64,000 nt of DNA from a virus, in IMG/VR virus record IMGVR_UViG_3300028536_000015, positions 1 to 64,000 of that record; one strand, given 5' to 3'. This document shows positions 32,072-38,976 of the stretch, piece by piece. The notes under the pieces were generated by a model. It was not told where the DNA came from. It ran no database searches and saw nothing but the letters and a program-made list of their open reading frames with translations. The position numbers were made by a program, and so were the translations under genes. How positions within the stretch are numbered: the first letter of the stretch is position 1; the number at the start of each line of letters is the position of its first letter.

Positions 32072-32324
32072 CGACAACCCACTGACGGTTCTTTTGCGCG
32101 GCGAGCACTCTTTCGTCGCCAGCTATTTCATGCATCTCACTCGATGTCAGATGACGTAGACCATAGTCTTCGAACGCAGCGATATTGCCGCAATAGACAC
32201 AGACCGAGATATCTCCAGGGACAGGCATGGCATGTTCGGCCGTGGTGCTGGTTGCCATGTCCAAGTCTTTGCCGCAATCAAGGCACTTGATCTCAGTTAT
32301 CTTTGTAGTGTTCCCGACTTTCAT
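32043..32324 (-). CDS. Zinc-finger phage protein
   Basis: This 93-residue protein starts at 32324 (MKVGNTTKITEIK). It has two knuckles, 'IKCLDCGKDLDMAT' and 'VCVYCGNIAAFED', separated by about 28 residues with 'PVPGDISV' between them. It ends in a helical 'LTSSEMHEI' region. The layout matches a small zinc-ribbon family frequent in phage accessory operons. Function unknown. Confidence 0.7.
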   Translation of the reverse strand: MKVGNTTKITEIKCLDCGKDLDMATSTTAEHAMPVPGDISVCVYCGNIAAFEDYGLRHLTSSEMHEIAGDERVLAAQKNRQWVVDEVRKKTYS

Positions 32325-32487
32325 ATGCCCTCCTATCTTGCTCCAATTCATTGGTCTCTACCAGCCGGCTCTTGATATCTCGTCTTACGGCCTGTCTCTC
32401 GCCTTTCCAGAAAGGTCGTTTGACCCACTTAAGATGCTTCCACCATTCCGGCGATGAGGTCAGAATTCCCTTCTTCTTGGTTGCCAT
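32293..32487 (-). CDS. Small basic phage protein (KRPFWKxER motif)
   Basis: This 64-residue very basic protein contains 'SSPEWWKHLKWVKRPFWKGERQA' by position (11-33), a motif typical of a small phage family with T-S-x-E-W-W-K-H-L-R and R-F-W-K-x-x-R. It overlaps both neighbours by 30-60 bases. Role unknown; nucleic acid binding is plausible. Confidence 0.65.
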   Translation of the reverse strand: MATKKKGILTSSPEWWKHLKWVKRPFWKGERQAVRRDIKSRLVETNELEQDRRAYESREHYKDN

Positions 32488-32737
32488 TTAGTTCCTCCAT
32501 GATTTCGATAGCGCGCATGGTTTCATCATATCCAGAGCTATCCATAACGAGAGGATAGCAGATATGACCTTCAGCGATATCAAGAGCTTTATTGAGAAAC
32601 ATCGCATCCTCATCGCCTTGTTCAAGGCAGCCGTGTTCTTTAGCTTGGTTCCAAAACTCCAGGTAAATCTTTTGGGCTTGACGCTGTTCTGGTGAGCGAC
32701 GCCAACGAGCAAGGGCATCATCATATAACTTACCCAT
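32429..32737 (-). CDS. Hypothetical protein with internal copy of the shared motif
   Basis: This 102-residue protein begins with a basic helix 'YDDALARWRRSPEQRQAQKI' and carries YDETMRAIEIMEELNG followed by an extra 15-residue acidic tail. The Met-Glu-Glu-Leu codons contain the GGAGGAAC ribosome site of the gene at 32293. It overlaps that gene by 59 bases. Confidence 0.6.
   Translation of the reverse strand: MGKLYDDALARWRRSPEQRQAQKIYLEFWNQAKEHGCLEQGDEDAMFLNKALDIAEGHICYPLVMDSSGYDETMRAIEIMEELNGNQEEGNSDLIAGMVEAS
32489..32530 (-). repeat. C-terminal motif copy 4
   Basis: This 42-base unit encodes YDETMRAIEIMEEL. Base-level agreement with copies 2 and 5 is high around the Met-Arg-Ala and Glu-Glu-Leu codons. 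Confidence 0.65.
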
Positions 32738-32951
32738 TGGATATCTCCTCGATCAGTTGATTGATCATGTCTTGCTCTTGATCCCATTCGGTCATGCCGC
32801 GAATTTGGGTATCGGCGCATTCCCAACCATGATCCCAACGGCGCCATTTGTGTATAGACCTTGTGCGGCGTGGATTAGCATCACGCGGCTTGCCGTTGTG
32901 GCGAGCGCGGTAGCCATCGTACCACCATCGATTATGTCCCTCGGTCGGCAT
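32730..32951 (-). CDS. Trp/Arg-rich small protein
   Basis: This 73-residue basic protein has 'GHNRWWYDGYRARHNGKPRDANP' by position (5-27), then 'IHKWRRWDHGWECAD' and an acidic C-terminal helix. It resembles the AWxxGY-type protein at 31742 in composition. It overlaps the next gene by eight bases. Unknown. Confidence 0.6.
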   Translation of the reverse strand: MPTEGHNRWWYDGYRARHNGKPRDANPRRTRSIHKWRRWDHGWECADTQIRGMTEWDQEQDMINQLIEEISNG

Positions 32952-32955
32952 GGTC

Positions 32956-33165
32956 TCATCTCAAGAAGTCGTCTATGGCTGCGATCAGGTCCTCGACGTA
33001 GGAGCTGCCCCAGTCTTTCGCGATGGTTCTGGACTTCAGCAGCACGAGGAACTCAGAAAGCATCGCGCGGCTTTTGGCAGTAGGCGAAGTTACCAGCGCA
33101 TGGAAATTAGCCTCGTTGCCTCCAGCGGCGACGTGAGGCATTTGCTGTTTGGCGGGAGTTACCAT
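32956..33165 (-). CDS. Small helical protein
   Basis: This 69-residue protein has a low-complexity start and a C-terminal 'LSEFLVLLKSRTIAKDW' helix ending VEDLIAAIDDFLR. It overlaps the phosphoesterase gene by seven bases. Unknown. Confidence 0.55.
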   Translation of the reverse strand: MVTPAKQQMPHVAAGGNEANFHALVTSPTAKSRAMLSEFLVLLKSRTIAKDWGSSYVEDLIAAIDDFLR

Positions 33166-33773
33166 TGCAGGTCCTTCATTTCGAGTTCAGCTAGACACAC
33201 AAATCTTGTTCCTTCGATGACCGCATCAAAAGACTTATGGTGGTGACCGTAGACCCAGAGTTTTGGTTTATGGACTTCCCAGAGTTTCTGTAAAGAAATT
33301 TGCGTGATGGATTTATCGTCCCAATGGTGCGAGTGCATCATGGGGATAATGCTCAAGGGGCAGTCGTGGGTGACCATGACGGTTGGCTTATAAGAGTTAT
33401 ATCTCGCCATGAGAGTTTCGAACTGCTCGGAAGACAACTCTTCGTTTTTCCACCAGGAGAAGTCTTCGACGCGGTACATATGGTCGATTGAGAACGCGCC
33501 GCCGATAAGCATAACTCCGTCGTCGTAAGTTCCGTCAGGTATCCACTGGGTGTGACGTGCGCAGACATCGGGGTTATCGTGGTTGCCTCGGATAAATCTT
33601 GCGTTGGTTTCGACCATGAGGTCATAAGGCGGGTTTGTTTGGAACTCGCCATGGGGCCAGCGCCGGAACCCGATGCCCATGTCACCGACCTGAATGGTGC
33701 TCGGGGAAGACCTTATGAGTTTCTTATACTGTTGGTACTTTCCATGGACATCGCCGATGAAGGTGGCTTGCAT
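33159..33773 (-). CDS. Calcineurin-type metallophosphoesterase
   Basis: This 204-residue phosphoesterase has all core metal-binding motifs in order: 'FIGDVHGKY' (5-13), 'QVGDMGIGF' (28-36), 'FIRGNHDNPD' (59-68), 'VMVTHDCP' (about 132) and 'WVYGHHHKSF' (about 174). It belongs to the bacterial/phage protein phosphatase and nucleotidase group (lambda PP type). Substrate could be a phosphoprotein or a small nucleotide. The genes around it suggest an early host-takeover role. Confidence 0.88.
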   Translation of the reverse strand: MQATFIGDVHGKYQQYKKLIRSSPSTIQVGDMGIGFRRWPHGEFQTNPPYDLMVETNARFIRGNHDNPDVCARHTQWIPDGTYDDGVMLIGGAFSIDHMYRVEDFSWWKNEELSSEQFETLMARYNSYKPTVMVTHDCPLSIIPMMHSHHWDDKSITQISLQKLWEVHKPKLWVYGHHHKSFDAVIEGTRFVCLAELEMKDLQW

Positions 33774-33781
33774 GGTAGTCC

Positions 33782-34636
33782 CTAGAGGATGGGGCGTTGG
33801 AAGAGATAAGGTTCTTTGGGGATGACGAGGTTGGCGCGTTGGGTCAGGGGCTTGGCGAGGATTTCCATGGGAAGTAGTTTTTCTTGGGAGACCAAGAAAC
33901 TCTCACCCAAGAGTTTGCGCAGCTTGGTGGGGTCGCTGGTGCCGTGGGTCTGGATCAGATGGCGCATGGTGAGATATCGGCTGTTGAAGTACATGTAGTG
34001 GGTTCCTTCTTCGAGCGCGAAGGGTTTGAAACCAGCACCAATGAAGGAGCCTCCGCTGAAACCCAGGTTGGGGTTGATGAACGTGAATAGGATTTTTGTA
34101 GAAAAGTTTTTTATGAGATGACTTGAAAGGCGTTTGGTAAAGTGACTGAAGGTATTTGCGGGAGCCCATCGGAACGCAAAGAAGCGCGTGTAGGTGAAGG
34201 CTTCTGCTGGAACTATTTTATCTTTGATCTTGTCTATGACGTGAGCGAGATCACACAGAGCTACACTACCGATGCAGACGATCTTGCCGCTGGTTTTATC
34301 GAGGTAGCCAAAATGGAACCCGGGTCGATAGGACCCAATATAGTGGAAGTTTTCGTGGAGTTTTTTTGCTATGGTTTCATCTAACTTAATGAACTCCAGA
34401 TGGTCGAGGGTCAGTTCAGTTCGCGGGGGTGCTAGGTGATGCGCATAGTTCTTGGTTCGTGCTTGCAGCAAAGCCGCTAGGCGGAACATCTCGTCTCTGA
34501 AATCGCCTGGGCCGGGGACCCCGCCATCGGCAGAAAGACGGGGGATGTGGAGTAAGGTTTGGGAACGCAGCGCAAGAGGATCGATATTGTGCATTGCGGC
34601 ACATTCGTCTACCTCGTGCTGATCTAAGACAGTCAT
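33782..34636 (-). CDS. GNAT/Mom-like acyltransferase
   Basis: This 284-residue protein starts at 34636, where ATG overlaps the previous TGA. The core from about residue 105 reads 'FHYIGSYRPGFHFGYLD' (by position), then 'TRFFAFRWAPANTFSHFTKRL' and 'FINPNLGFSGGSFIGAGFKPF'. This order (an HYxGS strand, an R-(F/V)-x-F-x-x-x-P-x-N-x-x-S segment and a NPN-x-GF-x-G-x-S-(F/Y) segment) is seen in GNAT-fold proteins related to the Mu Mom DNA-modifying enzyme. Adenine modification is possible but unproven. Confidence 0.55.
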   Translation of the reverse strand: MTVLDQHEVDECAAMHNIDPLALRSQTLLHIPRLSADGGVPGPGDFRDEMFRLAALLQARTKNYAHHLAPPRTELTLDHLEFIKLDETIAKKLHENFHYIGSYRPGFHFGYLDKTSGKIVCIGSVALCDLAHVIDKIKDKIVPAEAFTYTRFFAFRWAPANTFSHFTKRLSSHLIKNFSTKILFTFINPNLGFSGGSFIGAGFKPFALEEGTHYMYFNSRYLTMRHLIQTHGTSDPTKLRKLLGESFLVSQEKLLPMEILAKPLTQRANLVIPKEPYLFQRPIL

Positions 34637-34893
34637 AACAGTTCCTCCCACAGTTCCATGGCGCGCAATGTCTCCTGATACTCATCTGCTGCCTCCCTGA
34701 ATACGTCCTTCCCCACTCCTAGATGCTCGTTATAACAGTGCCAGAGCAGCTCGTGGTTGAGCCTGTCATACCATTCAGTCGTGTCCTTAAGCTCTTGGAA
34801 CCTCTGAAAAATAGCGGTGTGATCCAGAAGCGGCAGCGCCAGGATCAAGTTGTAAATCTCTTCAAACGCCGCGCTCTCAGATGTTCGTGACAT
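34633..34893 (-). CDS. Hypothetical protein ending in the shared motif
   Basis: This 86-residue helical protein has a Glu/Leu-rich first half, 'LNHELLWHCYNEHLGVGK' in the middle and a final YQETLRAMELWEELL. The last codons give the GGGAGGAAC ribosome site of the Mom-like gene, and the stop overlaps its ATG. Confidence 0.62.
   Translation of the reverse strand: MSRTSESAAFEEIYNLILALPLLDHTAIFQRFQELKDTTEWYDRLNHELLWHCYNEHLGVGKDVFREAADEYQETLRAMELWEELL
34639..34680 (-). repeat. C-terminal motif copy 5
   Basis: This 42-base unit encodes YQETLRAMELWEEL, ending one codon before the stop of the host gene. Confidence 0.65.
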
Positions 34894-34937
34894 CAGGGTT
34901 CCCTCTCATAGGATTGTGGCACAATAAGGGTGAGTGG

Positions 34938-35183
34938 TCATTCATCCAAAAATCTGATACTCTCATCGTCAATCACAACCGGACACACTGCGGGTTTCAA
35001 TCGGGTTTTCTTCCGCAATCGATACGCCTTCATGTAAGCCGCCCTTGCCCGCTTCCGCGATGGCTTCGGGAAACTCCCGTCCGCAAGCCGGTCCAGGAAC
35101 TCCTGGCATAGCCGCTTGATCCTGGGGACTAAGCTAGTATCCCTGAAGAACTCAGCCTCTCTCCTAATCTCTTCATTCGTCAT
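34938..35183 (-). CDS. First gene of the leftward accessory block; basic helical protein
   Basis: The 81-residue reading starts at 35183 (MTNEEIRREAEFF). A charged helix is followed by a strongly basic 'KPSRKRARAAYMKAYRLRKKTRLK' segment by position (about 45-68) and a hydrophobic end. A small DNA-binding protein is plausible. As the first gene next to the non-coding region it is probably transcribed early. Confidence 0.6.
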   Translation of the reverse strand: MTNEEIRREAEFFRDTSLVPRIKRLCQEFLDRLADGSFPKPSRKRARAAYMKAYRLRKKTRLKPAVCPVVIDDESIRFLDE

Positions 35184-35198
35184 TCTGTAACCCATCAC

Positions 35199-35779
35199 TC
35201 ATGTTGCTGTAGCCAGTTACATATCGTCTGGCGCAGGTACAACAAGGGTTCAATAGAATTTTTTATAAAGAGTCGGGAGACCAAAGAAGTCTCAGACCCC
35301 GCCGGCCCTTTCCCTAGCGGCCCTGCCCCCGGCCTGGGTCCCTTTCCCATATCATACTACCTCACCCTATAGCCCTAGGGGCGCCCCAGTGCATAGGCAC
35401 ATCACACATGCAAGCCATTGATATCATTGATGTATCGCAACGTAGTTCCATAATAGATGTTATGCGAACTGTGATGTGGACACGTGTGGGTGCGTGGAGA
35501 TGGGGAAGAGCGCGGACAGACTACGTATTGCCCTATCTTCCTGCTCGATAGTCTTGGATATCTTATCTGTGCCTAGGGAGGCACGAGAGAGCGGGACAAC
35601 AGGTCTTATGCATCTATTGTGCATCTCTAGCACACCCTCTGTAGGGGCTTTGCAGGGGTAGGTGTGCGGGGAAAATGTTGCGCTGGGGTCTAAGCTCGGG
35701 AGAGCGTTGCGCGCCCTGGTGCGCCTGGAGACATGCACAAATGCATTGCTGCTATGCGTCAGGCAATTATACCCGGATA
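35199..35779. other. Non-coding stretch between divergent blocks, left part
   Basis: No convincing gene is present. Several short perfect hairpins occur (GTGCCT/AGGCAC at 35569-35584; TGTGC/GCACA at 35619-35635), together with many 'ATGCAT/CTATGC' words. On the minus strand TTGTTG (35240-35245) and TATGTA (35218-35223), 16 bases apart, could be a promoter for the leftward operon. The stretch at 35281-35340 is C-rich. Confidence 0.45.
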
Positions 35780-36440
35780 GCTTAGCAGCTCTGGTGACTG
35801 TGAACATTGTTCACTCATAGCTCCTATGCAATTATGCATGGATTGCTTGCACTTAGCAAGAGCTATGTTTGTTTGCATACCTGCTATGCGTTTGCCCCAC
35901 TAACCCAATTTGTACAAAGGCGTATGTACATCGGGTGAGGCGAGGGCTTGGTGCTCTCGCGGAGATACCCGATACCCTTGGATTGAGCCTCCCGCCTGAT
36001 TGGCGCGGGACACCAGCGAGGTGCAGCTAGCACCATATCGCGGCCAAGTGGCGAACTATAAGCCACAGCGCTCCAGCCCTTACGGTTTCGCACTTGCGAT
36101 AACCCTGGCGACACTAGCGACCAACAGTCCGTTAGTGACTGTGTTAGAGTAGGGGCATGTTCTACATGCTGGCGAGGGCTTTCGAGCTAGTAGCCAACCG
36201 AGGGTAGCACGGCGGGACCGAAAATCGGGTAGCACTCCATTGCGAGTGTGTGGCGCGGCCACAATACCTAAAAGTCCTCTCAAGGCAGCGCCTCTCGACC
36301 GTGGCCTATTCCTTGAGATGATACCAAGTTTTGCATTGCACTTAACATGGTCACAATGAGCTTGGAACGCAGGCTAGCGCTTGCGAAAGGTAAACAGCCG
36401 CTTCTCACGAGCCTGACGCTTTCGCCGCACTGCTGGCGCT
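35780..36440 (+). ncRNA. Candidate large structured non-coding RNA
   Basis: About 660 bases hold at least eleven perfect helices in tandem and nested order. Examples are CATAGCT/AGCTATG (35816-35822 with 35861-35867) enclosing two stem-loops, and ATCGGGT/ACCCGAT (35930-35973) enclosing GCGAGGGC/GCTCTCGC. Others are TCCCGC/GCGGGA (35990-36010), GCGA-GGTGC/GCACC-TCGC (36016-36041), CCAG-GGTT-CGC/GCG-AACC-CTGG (36073-36108) and TCTCAAGG/CCTTGAGA (36278-36318). A G:U pair in the second favours the plus strand. No open frame with sensible composition covers it. It may be an ornate RNA of the GOLLD/ROOL kind or an operon leader. Confidence 0.55.
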
Positions 36441-36473
36441 TACAAGCTCTTCCCTTTTCCTCTTAGACTACCG

Positions 36474-36600
36474 CTAATGTTACCTAGTGGGGCTAGCTCG
36501 GAACTACATTCCAGGCTGGCCTTACTGCGAAGCATTACGCTTCAGACATGAGAAAGCAAGAAAATGCATTCTCATGCTTTTTCTTGAGAGGGAAAACTAT
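36474..36600 (+). promoter_or_regulatory. Tripartite hairpin element 1, with extra hairpin
   Basis: First copy of the recurring element. AATGT pairs loosely across a GCTAGC-GGAA/TTCC-GGCTGGC stem with GCGAAGCATT, and the same GAAGC can instead pair with GCTTC (36531-36543). A second structure, CATGAGAA/TTCTCATG, with alternative AGAAAGCA/TGCTTTTTCT pairing, precedes the GAGAGGGAAA ribosome site. Confidence 0.6.
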
Positions 36601-36603
36601 ACC

Positions 36604-36783
36604 ATGGTCGCAGATCAACGCAAAGGTGCGCGTGCTCGTGCTCGGAACCGTATCAACACCATGTTGGACAATATGGTTGCCGCCAGCGAAACACCGCAAA
36701 CCGCCACGTTCTCTAACGCCGCATGTTCCTCCGATATGGAGCATATGCGTTGGGCCGATGATGGCGGGCGACATCACGACTAA
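36604..36783 (+). CDS. 59-residue basic protein
   Basis: This gene starts at ATG 36604 after GAGAGGGAAAACTATACC and ends at the TAA that begins the next hairpin element. The product begins MVADQRKGARARARNRINT, a basic helix, and ends DMEHMRWADDGGRHHD. Unknown function; the basic arm suggests nucleic acid binding. Confidence 0.6.
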   Translation: MVADQRKGARARARNRINTMLDNMVAASETPQTATFSNAACSSDMEHMRWADDGGRHHD

Positions 36784-36838
36784 TGTTTCGGCATGGGCAG
36801 GGAATTATACCTGCCCATTGCGAAGCATTATCGCTTCA
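36781..36838 (+). promoter_or_regulatory. Tripartite hairpin element 2
   Basis: AATGTTTCG (arm A) can pair over nine positions with CGAAGCATT (arm B), enclosing a perfect ATGGGCAGG/CCTGCCCAT stem. Arm B can instead pair its GAAGC with GCTTC (arm C) next to the AGAGGGAAA ribosome site. The element begins at the stop codon of the previous gene. Confidence 0.7.
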
Positions 36839-36854
36839 CAAGAGGGAAATTACC

Positions 36855-37043
36855 ATGACTGACAAAGGGATGCACACCGCAAGCGCCGGACATGGCCAGG
36901 ATTGGGGGATTGATAATCTCTCAACTGCCCATGATCACGGGCGCGTTGTTCCGCCCATCGCCTATCAGACGCCGGATGTGACTGTCTATGATATCGGTCA
37001 CGAAAACGACGACCTGATCACGTCAGGTGATACCAATGTCTGA
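36855..37043 (+). CDS. 62-residue hypothetical protein
   Basis: This gene starts at ATG 36855 after AGAGGGAAATTACC. The product has 'GMHTASAGHGQDWGIDNLST' (residues 5-24) and an acidic Asp-rich end. It is probably small and soluble. Its stop lies inside the next mini-gene. Unknown. Confidence 0.55.
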   Translation: MTDKGMHTASAGHGQDWGIDNLSTAHDHGRVVPPIAYQTPDVTVYDIGHENDDLITSGDTNV

Positions 37044-37107
37044 TGAAGGTACTGCGCTTCTGGCGCTGATGATCCTCATCGCCTTTACATTCGTTGTCTT
37101 GCTCTAA
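37036..37107 (+). CDS. 23-residue membrane mini-protein
   Basis: The reading from ATG 37036 overlaps the previous TGA by eight bases and ends at the TAA that opens hairpin element 3. The product is MSDEGTALLALMILIAFTFV followed by VLL, a short polar start and one transmembrane helix. A ribosome site (AGGTGA) lies upstream. Position and composition support translation, but it needs experimental proof. Confidence 0.5.
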   Translation: MSDEGTALLALMILIAFTFVVLL

Positions 37108-37157
37108 TGTTTCGGCATGCAGCATTCGTGCTGCATAGCGAAGCATTACGCTTCAAG
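37105..37157 (+). promoter_or_regulatory. Tripartite hairpin element 3
   Basis: Same layout as element 2: AATGTTTCG, inner stem ATGCAGC/GCTGCAT, CGAAGCATT, then GCTTC and AAGAGGGAAA. The inner stem sequence differs from element 2 but stays perfectly paired. Confidence 0.7.
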
Positions 37158-37168
37158 AGGGAAAGACT

Positions 37169-37732
37169 ATGCCAACAATCGAGTTTAGCAATGCATTCGA
37201 CGCGACAAACAAGCGCGTTCTGTCCGAAGTGTTCGCTATCGTCATCAAGAAACTTGATCTCACTGAAGATTTCAAGGTCAAGGTCTCGATGGAGTTTATG
37301 GATAACAGAAGCCTTTATGCGCGGGTTGCGCGGGGAGGCGAAAAGCTGTTCCTGATGGAAATGAACAGCAACGGCTTCAACCTATTCGACGCAACTGCCG
37401 CGTTTGGACACGAGCTGATCCACGTGCAGCAGCACATCAAGGGTTGGTTGCGCGTCAAGAATACAGGCAAGGTTTGGTCCGATGGGCTCTATTGGAAGGG
37501 CGAATTCTATTCCGCTCTTCATCTGATGCTCAACGGCTCCAGCAACTGCGTTCCTTGGGAAATCGACGCTTGGAAACGCATGGGTGAGCTGCACAAATAC
37601 GTGGTCTCTCATTTGCCGCCGGCTGATGCCGCGCTGATCGATATCACCAAATCGACCGGCCTTAAAGATACTTGGAATGCAGACTATGCATCTTGGAAAG
37701 AGTGCGAAGAGATTTTTTCTCTTAAACACTAA
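37169..37732 (+). CDS. Zincin-like metallopeptidase
   Basis: This 187-residue protein has a HEXXH zinc-protease motif in 'FGHELIHVQQHIKGW' (about 81-95) flanked by an N-terminal alpha/beta part and a helical C-terminus. The 'GHELIHVQQ' form is close to SprT/DUF4157-like zincins. It might cleave a host or phage protein. The operon also encodes a MoxR-type ATPase and a second, degenerate zincin/VWA protein. Confidence 0.7.
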   Translation: MPTIEFSNAFDATNKRVLSEVFAIVIKKLDLTEDFKVKVSMEFMDNRSLYARVARGGEKLFLMEMNSNGFNLFDATAAFGHELIHVQQHIKGWLRVKNTGKVWSDGLYWKGEFYSALHLMLNGSSNCVPWEIDAWKRMGELHKYVVSHLPPADAALIDITKSTGLKDTWNADYASWKECEEIFSLKH

Positions 37733-37823
37733 ATCGCTTCTGTCCTGCCGCGTACCTAATAAGCCTTGAGGAAGGCTTCTCAGGCTTTCTCAAGTACGCG
37801 GCAGTGAGAAGCGATTAAGCTTC
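37732..37823 (+). promoter_or_regulatory. Tripartite hairpin element 4, longest copy
   Basis: Arm A AATCGCTTC (37732-37740) pairs perfectly with arm B GAAGCGATT (37808-37816). The inner stem CTGCCGCGTAC/GTACGCGGCAG (37745-37755 with 37794-37804) is perfect over 11 pairs and carries an apical GCCTTGAG/CTCAGGC hairpin. GAAGC of arm B can instead pair with GCTTC (37819-37823). The sequence of arms A and B differs from element 2 yet pairing is kept. Confidence 0.75.
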
Positions 37824-37842
37824 ATGAAGAGGGAAACTTCAA

Positions 37843-38064
37843 ATGACCAAAGCAACAAGCAAGTCTTGGGATGAGGTTCATGCCGAGCGCGTGGCCTATC
37901 GGCGCGCTCACAATAACCAGCCCAATGGCTACCGGCCTGTTACGGAAGCGGAATTGCAGACGCAACGGAAAGAACTGTTTAGCGAATTGGAACCGGATAT
38001 CAATCCGGAAACCAAAATCGTGAGCATTCTCGATCCGAATTTCGGCAAGGTCAAAGCGGCTTAG
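37843..38064 (+). CDS. 73-residue hypothetical protein
   Basis: This gene starts at ATG 37843 after GAGGGAAACTTCAA. It is a charged, likely helical protein with 'EVHAERVAYRRAHNNQPNGY' (residues 11-30) and an ending of LDPNFGKVKAA. Unknown. Confidence 0.6.
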   Translation: MTKATSKSWDEVHAERVAYRRAHNNQPNGYRPVTEAELQTQRKELFSELEPDINPETKIVSILDPNFGKVKAA

Positions 38065-38113
38065 CTTTTCGACACTGCGGAGTTTAATCTCCGCAGCACG
38101 AAGCGCTGATGCT
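38062..38113 (+). promoter_or_regulatory. Tripartite hairpin element 5
   Basis: AGCTTTTCG faces CGAAGCGCT (one mismatch, one G:U) around a perfect CTGCGGAG/CTCCGCAG stem; GAAGC can alternatively pair with GCTTC. AGAGGGAAAG follows. Confidence 0.65.
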
Positions 38114-38138
38114 TCAAAAGAGGGAAAGAAATTCTACC

Positions 38139-38294
38139 ATGCAAATCTTCAGTGACAGTGACGACTTGCCGATGAAGGCTGAAAAACGTGCCGAGACTTC
38201 ATTGCTCAAATCCTTGTTTTACGAGGATGTTGCAATGAGCGCCGGCTGGGTCTTCATCATCCTGTGCGTTCTCGTGATTGCGGAGTGGGGCTGA
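38139..38294 (+). CDS. 51-residue membrane protein
   Basis: This gene starts at ATG 38139. The product has a charged N-terminal half and one C-terminal transmembrane helix (AGWVFIILCVLVIAEWG), so it is likely tail-anchored. Its TGA overlaps the next ATG. Confidence 0.6.
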   Translation: MQIFSDSDDLPMKAEKRAETSLLKSLFYEDVAMSAGWVFIILCVLVIAEWG

Positions 38295-38488
38295 TGAAAA
38301 AGATCAAAATCCCTCACCCTGTGCTCCAATGCCCAAAGGTCAGGAAGCGCCGCGTAGAAGCGGGTATTCTGATCGTTGTGTGCGTGGCGCTGGGCGCGCA
38401 TTACATCATTCCGGACTACGAAGCTGTGATGAATTTCGCAGCCAGTTTTCTGTTCTGGCTTGAACCGAAAATTGCGGTTGAAGTCTAA
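38294..38488 (+). CDS. 64-residue membrane protein
   Basis: This gene starts at ATG 38294, overlapping the previous stop (TGATG). A basic N-terminus 'KIKIPHPVLQCPKVRKRRVEAG' by position (3-24) leads into a transmembrane helix 'ILIVVCVALGAHYII', and a second hydrophobic stretch ends the protein. It probably forms a pair with the preceding tail-anchored protein. Confidence 0.6.
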   Translation: MKKIKIPHPVLQCPKVRKRRVEAGILIVVCVALGAHYIIPDYEAVMNFAASFLFWLEPKIAVEV

Positions 38489-38590
38489 GCGTTTCGGCAT
38501 GGGCTGGTTTATCCAGCCCATAGCGAAGCTCTTGAAGCTTTACATGAAAATGGTTGAGAAACCATCCTCATGGTTTATCAATGGAGAGGG
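38486..38590 (+). promoter_or_regulatory. Tripartite hairpin element 6, with extra hairpin
   Basis: Perfect inner stem ATGGGCTGG/CCAGCCCAT, arms AAGCGTTTCG and CGAAGCTCTT (one mismatch) and a following AAGC/GCTT alternative. As in element 1, an added structure follows: ATGGTT, AACCAT, ATGGTT, in which the middle block can pair with either side. GGAGAGGGAAA comes next. Confidence 0.65.
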
Positions 38591-38598
38591 AAATACAA

Positions 38599-38754
38599 AT
38601 GGCTAAATGTGTTAAGAGCAAGCGTAACGGCAACATCATCAGGGTTTCTGATGAGGAAGCCGCGCGGCTTGTGAAAGAAAGCGATTTCGCATATGCGCCC
38701 AAGAGCGAGTATCGGGCATATATCGCCAAGACTGCCGAGGTGACCCATGCCTGA
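38599..38754 (+). CDS. 51-residue hypothetical protein
   Basis: This gene starts at ATG 38599. The product 'MAKCVKSKRNGNIIRVSDEE' (1-20) with 'AARLVKESDFAYAPKSEY' resembles small phage proteins in which a basic hairpin leads to a helix 'DEEAARLV'. It overlaps the next gene by eight bases. Confidence 0.6.
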   Translation: MAKCVKSKRNGNIIRVSDEEAARLVKESDFAYAPKSEYRAYIAKTAEVTHA

Positions 38755-38914
38755 TATCAATGATATGATGGCCTGGGAAAACGGCGAAATGAATGAAGAC
38801 CGCGAGGACAAGCTGTTCCAACAGCTTGTTGATAGCGGCTTGGCTTGGACGCTCCAGGGTATGTATGGGCGTCGGGCATCGCAGCTATTGAGAGAACGGA
38901 GAATTCACCGTTAA
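38747..38914 (+). CDS. 55-residue conserved phage protein
   Basis: This gene starts at ATG 38747 inside the previous gene. It carries 'DKLFQQLVDSGLAWTLQGMYGRRASQLL' by position (23-50), a motif seen in many small phage proteins (LFQ-x-L-(I/V)-D-(S/T)-G-x-AW-x-LQG-x-YGR-x-A). Function unknown, but the conservation makes the gene credible. Confidence 0.68.
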   Translation: MPDINDMMAWENGEMNEDREDKLFQQLVDSGLAWTLQGMYGRRASQLLRERRIHR

Positions 38915-38961
38915 TGTTCATGTCCTGCCGCGTAAGCGCGGTAGTGATGAGCATTTGCTCA
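38912..38961 (+). promoter_or_regulatory. Tripartite hairpin element 7, covarying
   Basis: Arms changed to AATGTTCAT and ATGAGCATT, still pairing over nine positions, and the alternative stem changed to TGAGC/GCTCA. The inner stem is CCGCG/CGCGG. These compensatory changes relative to elements 2-5 support both competing helices. Confidence 0.75.
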
Positions 38962-38976
38962 AAGAGGGAGAGACCT

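Noticed and set aside
35460-35807. Open frames in the non-coding region at 35.2-36.5 kb
   Set aside because: Several short frames exist on both strands, but they have poor composition, no ribosome sites and lie across strong hairpins.
35199-36440. tRNA or tmRNA genes
   Set aside because: No cloverleaf with a TTCRA-type loop and CCA-ready acceptor could be assembled; the helices fit a larger structure.
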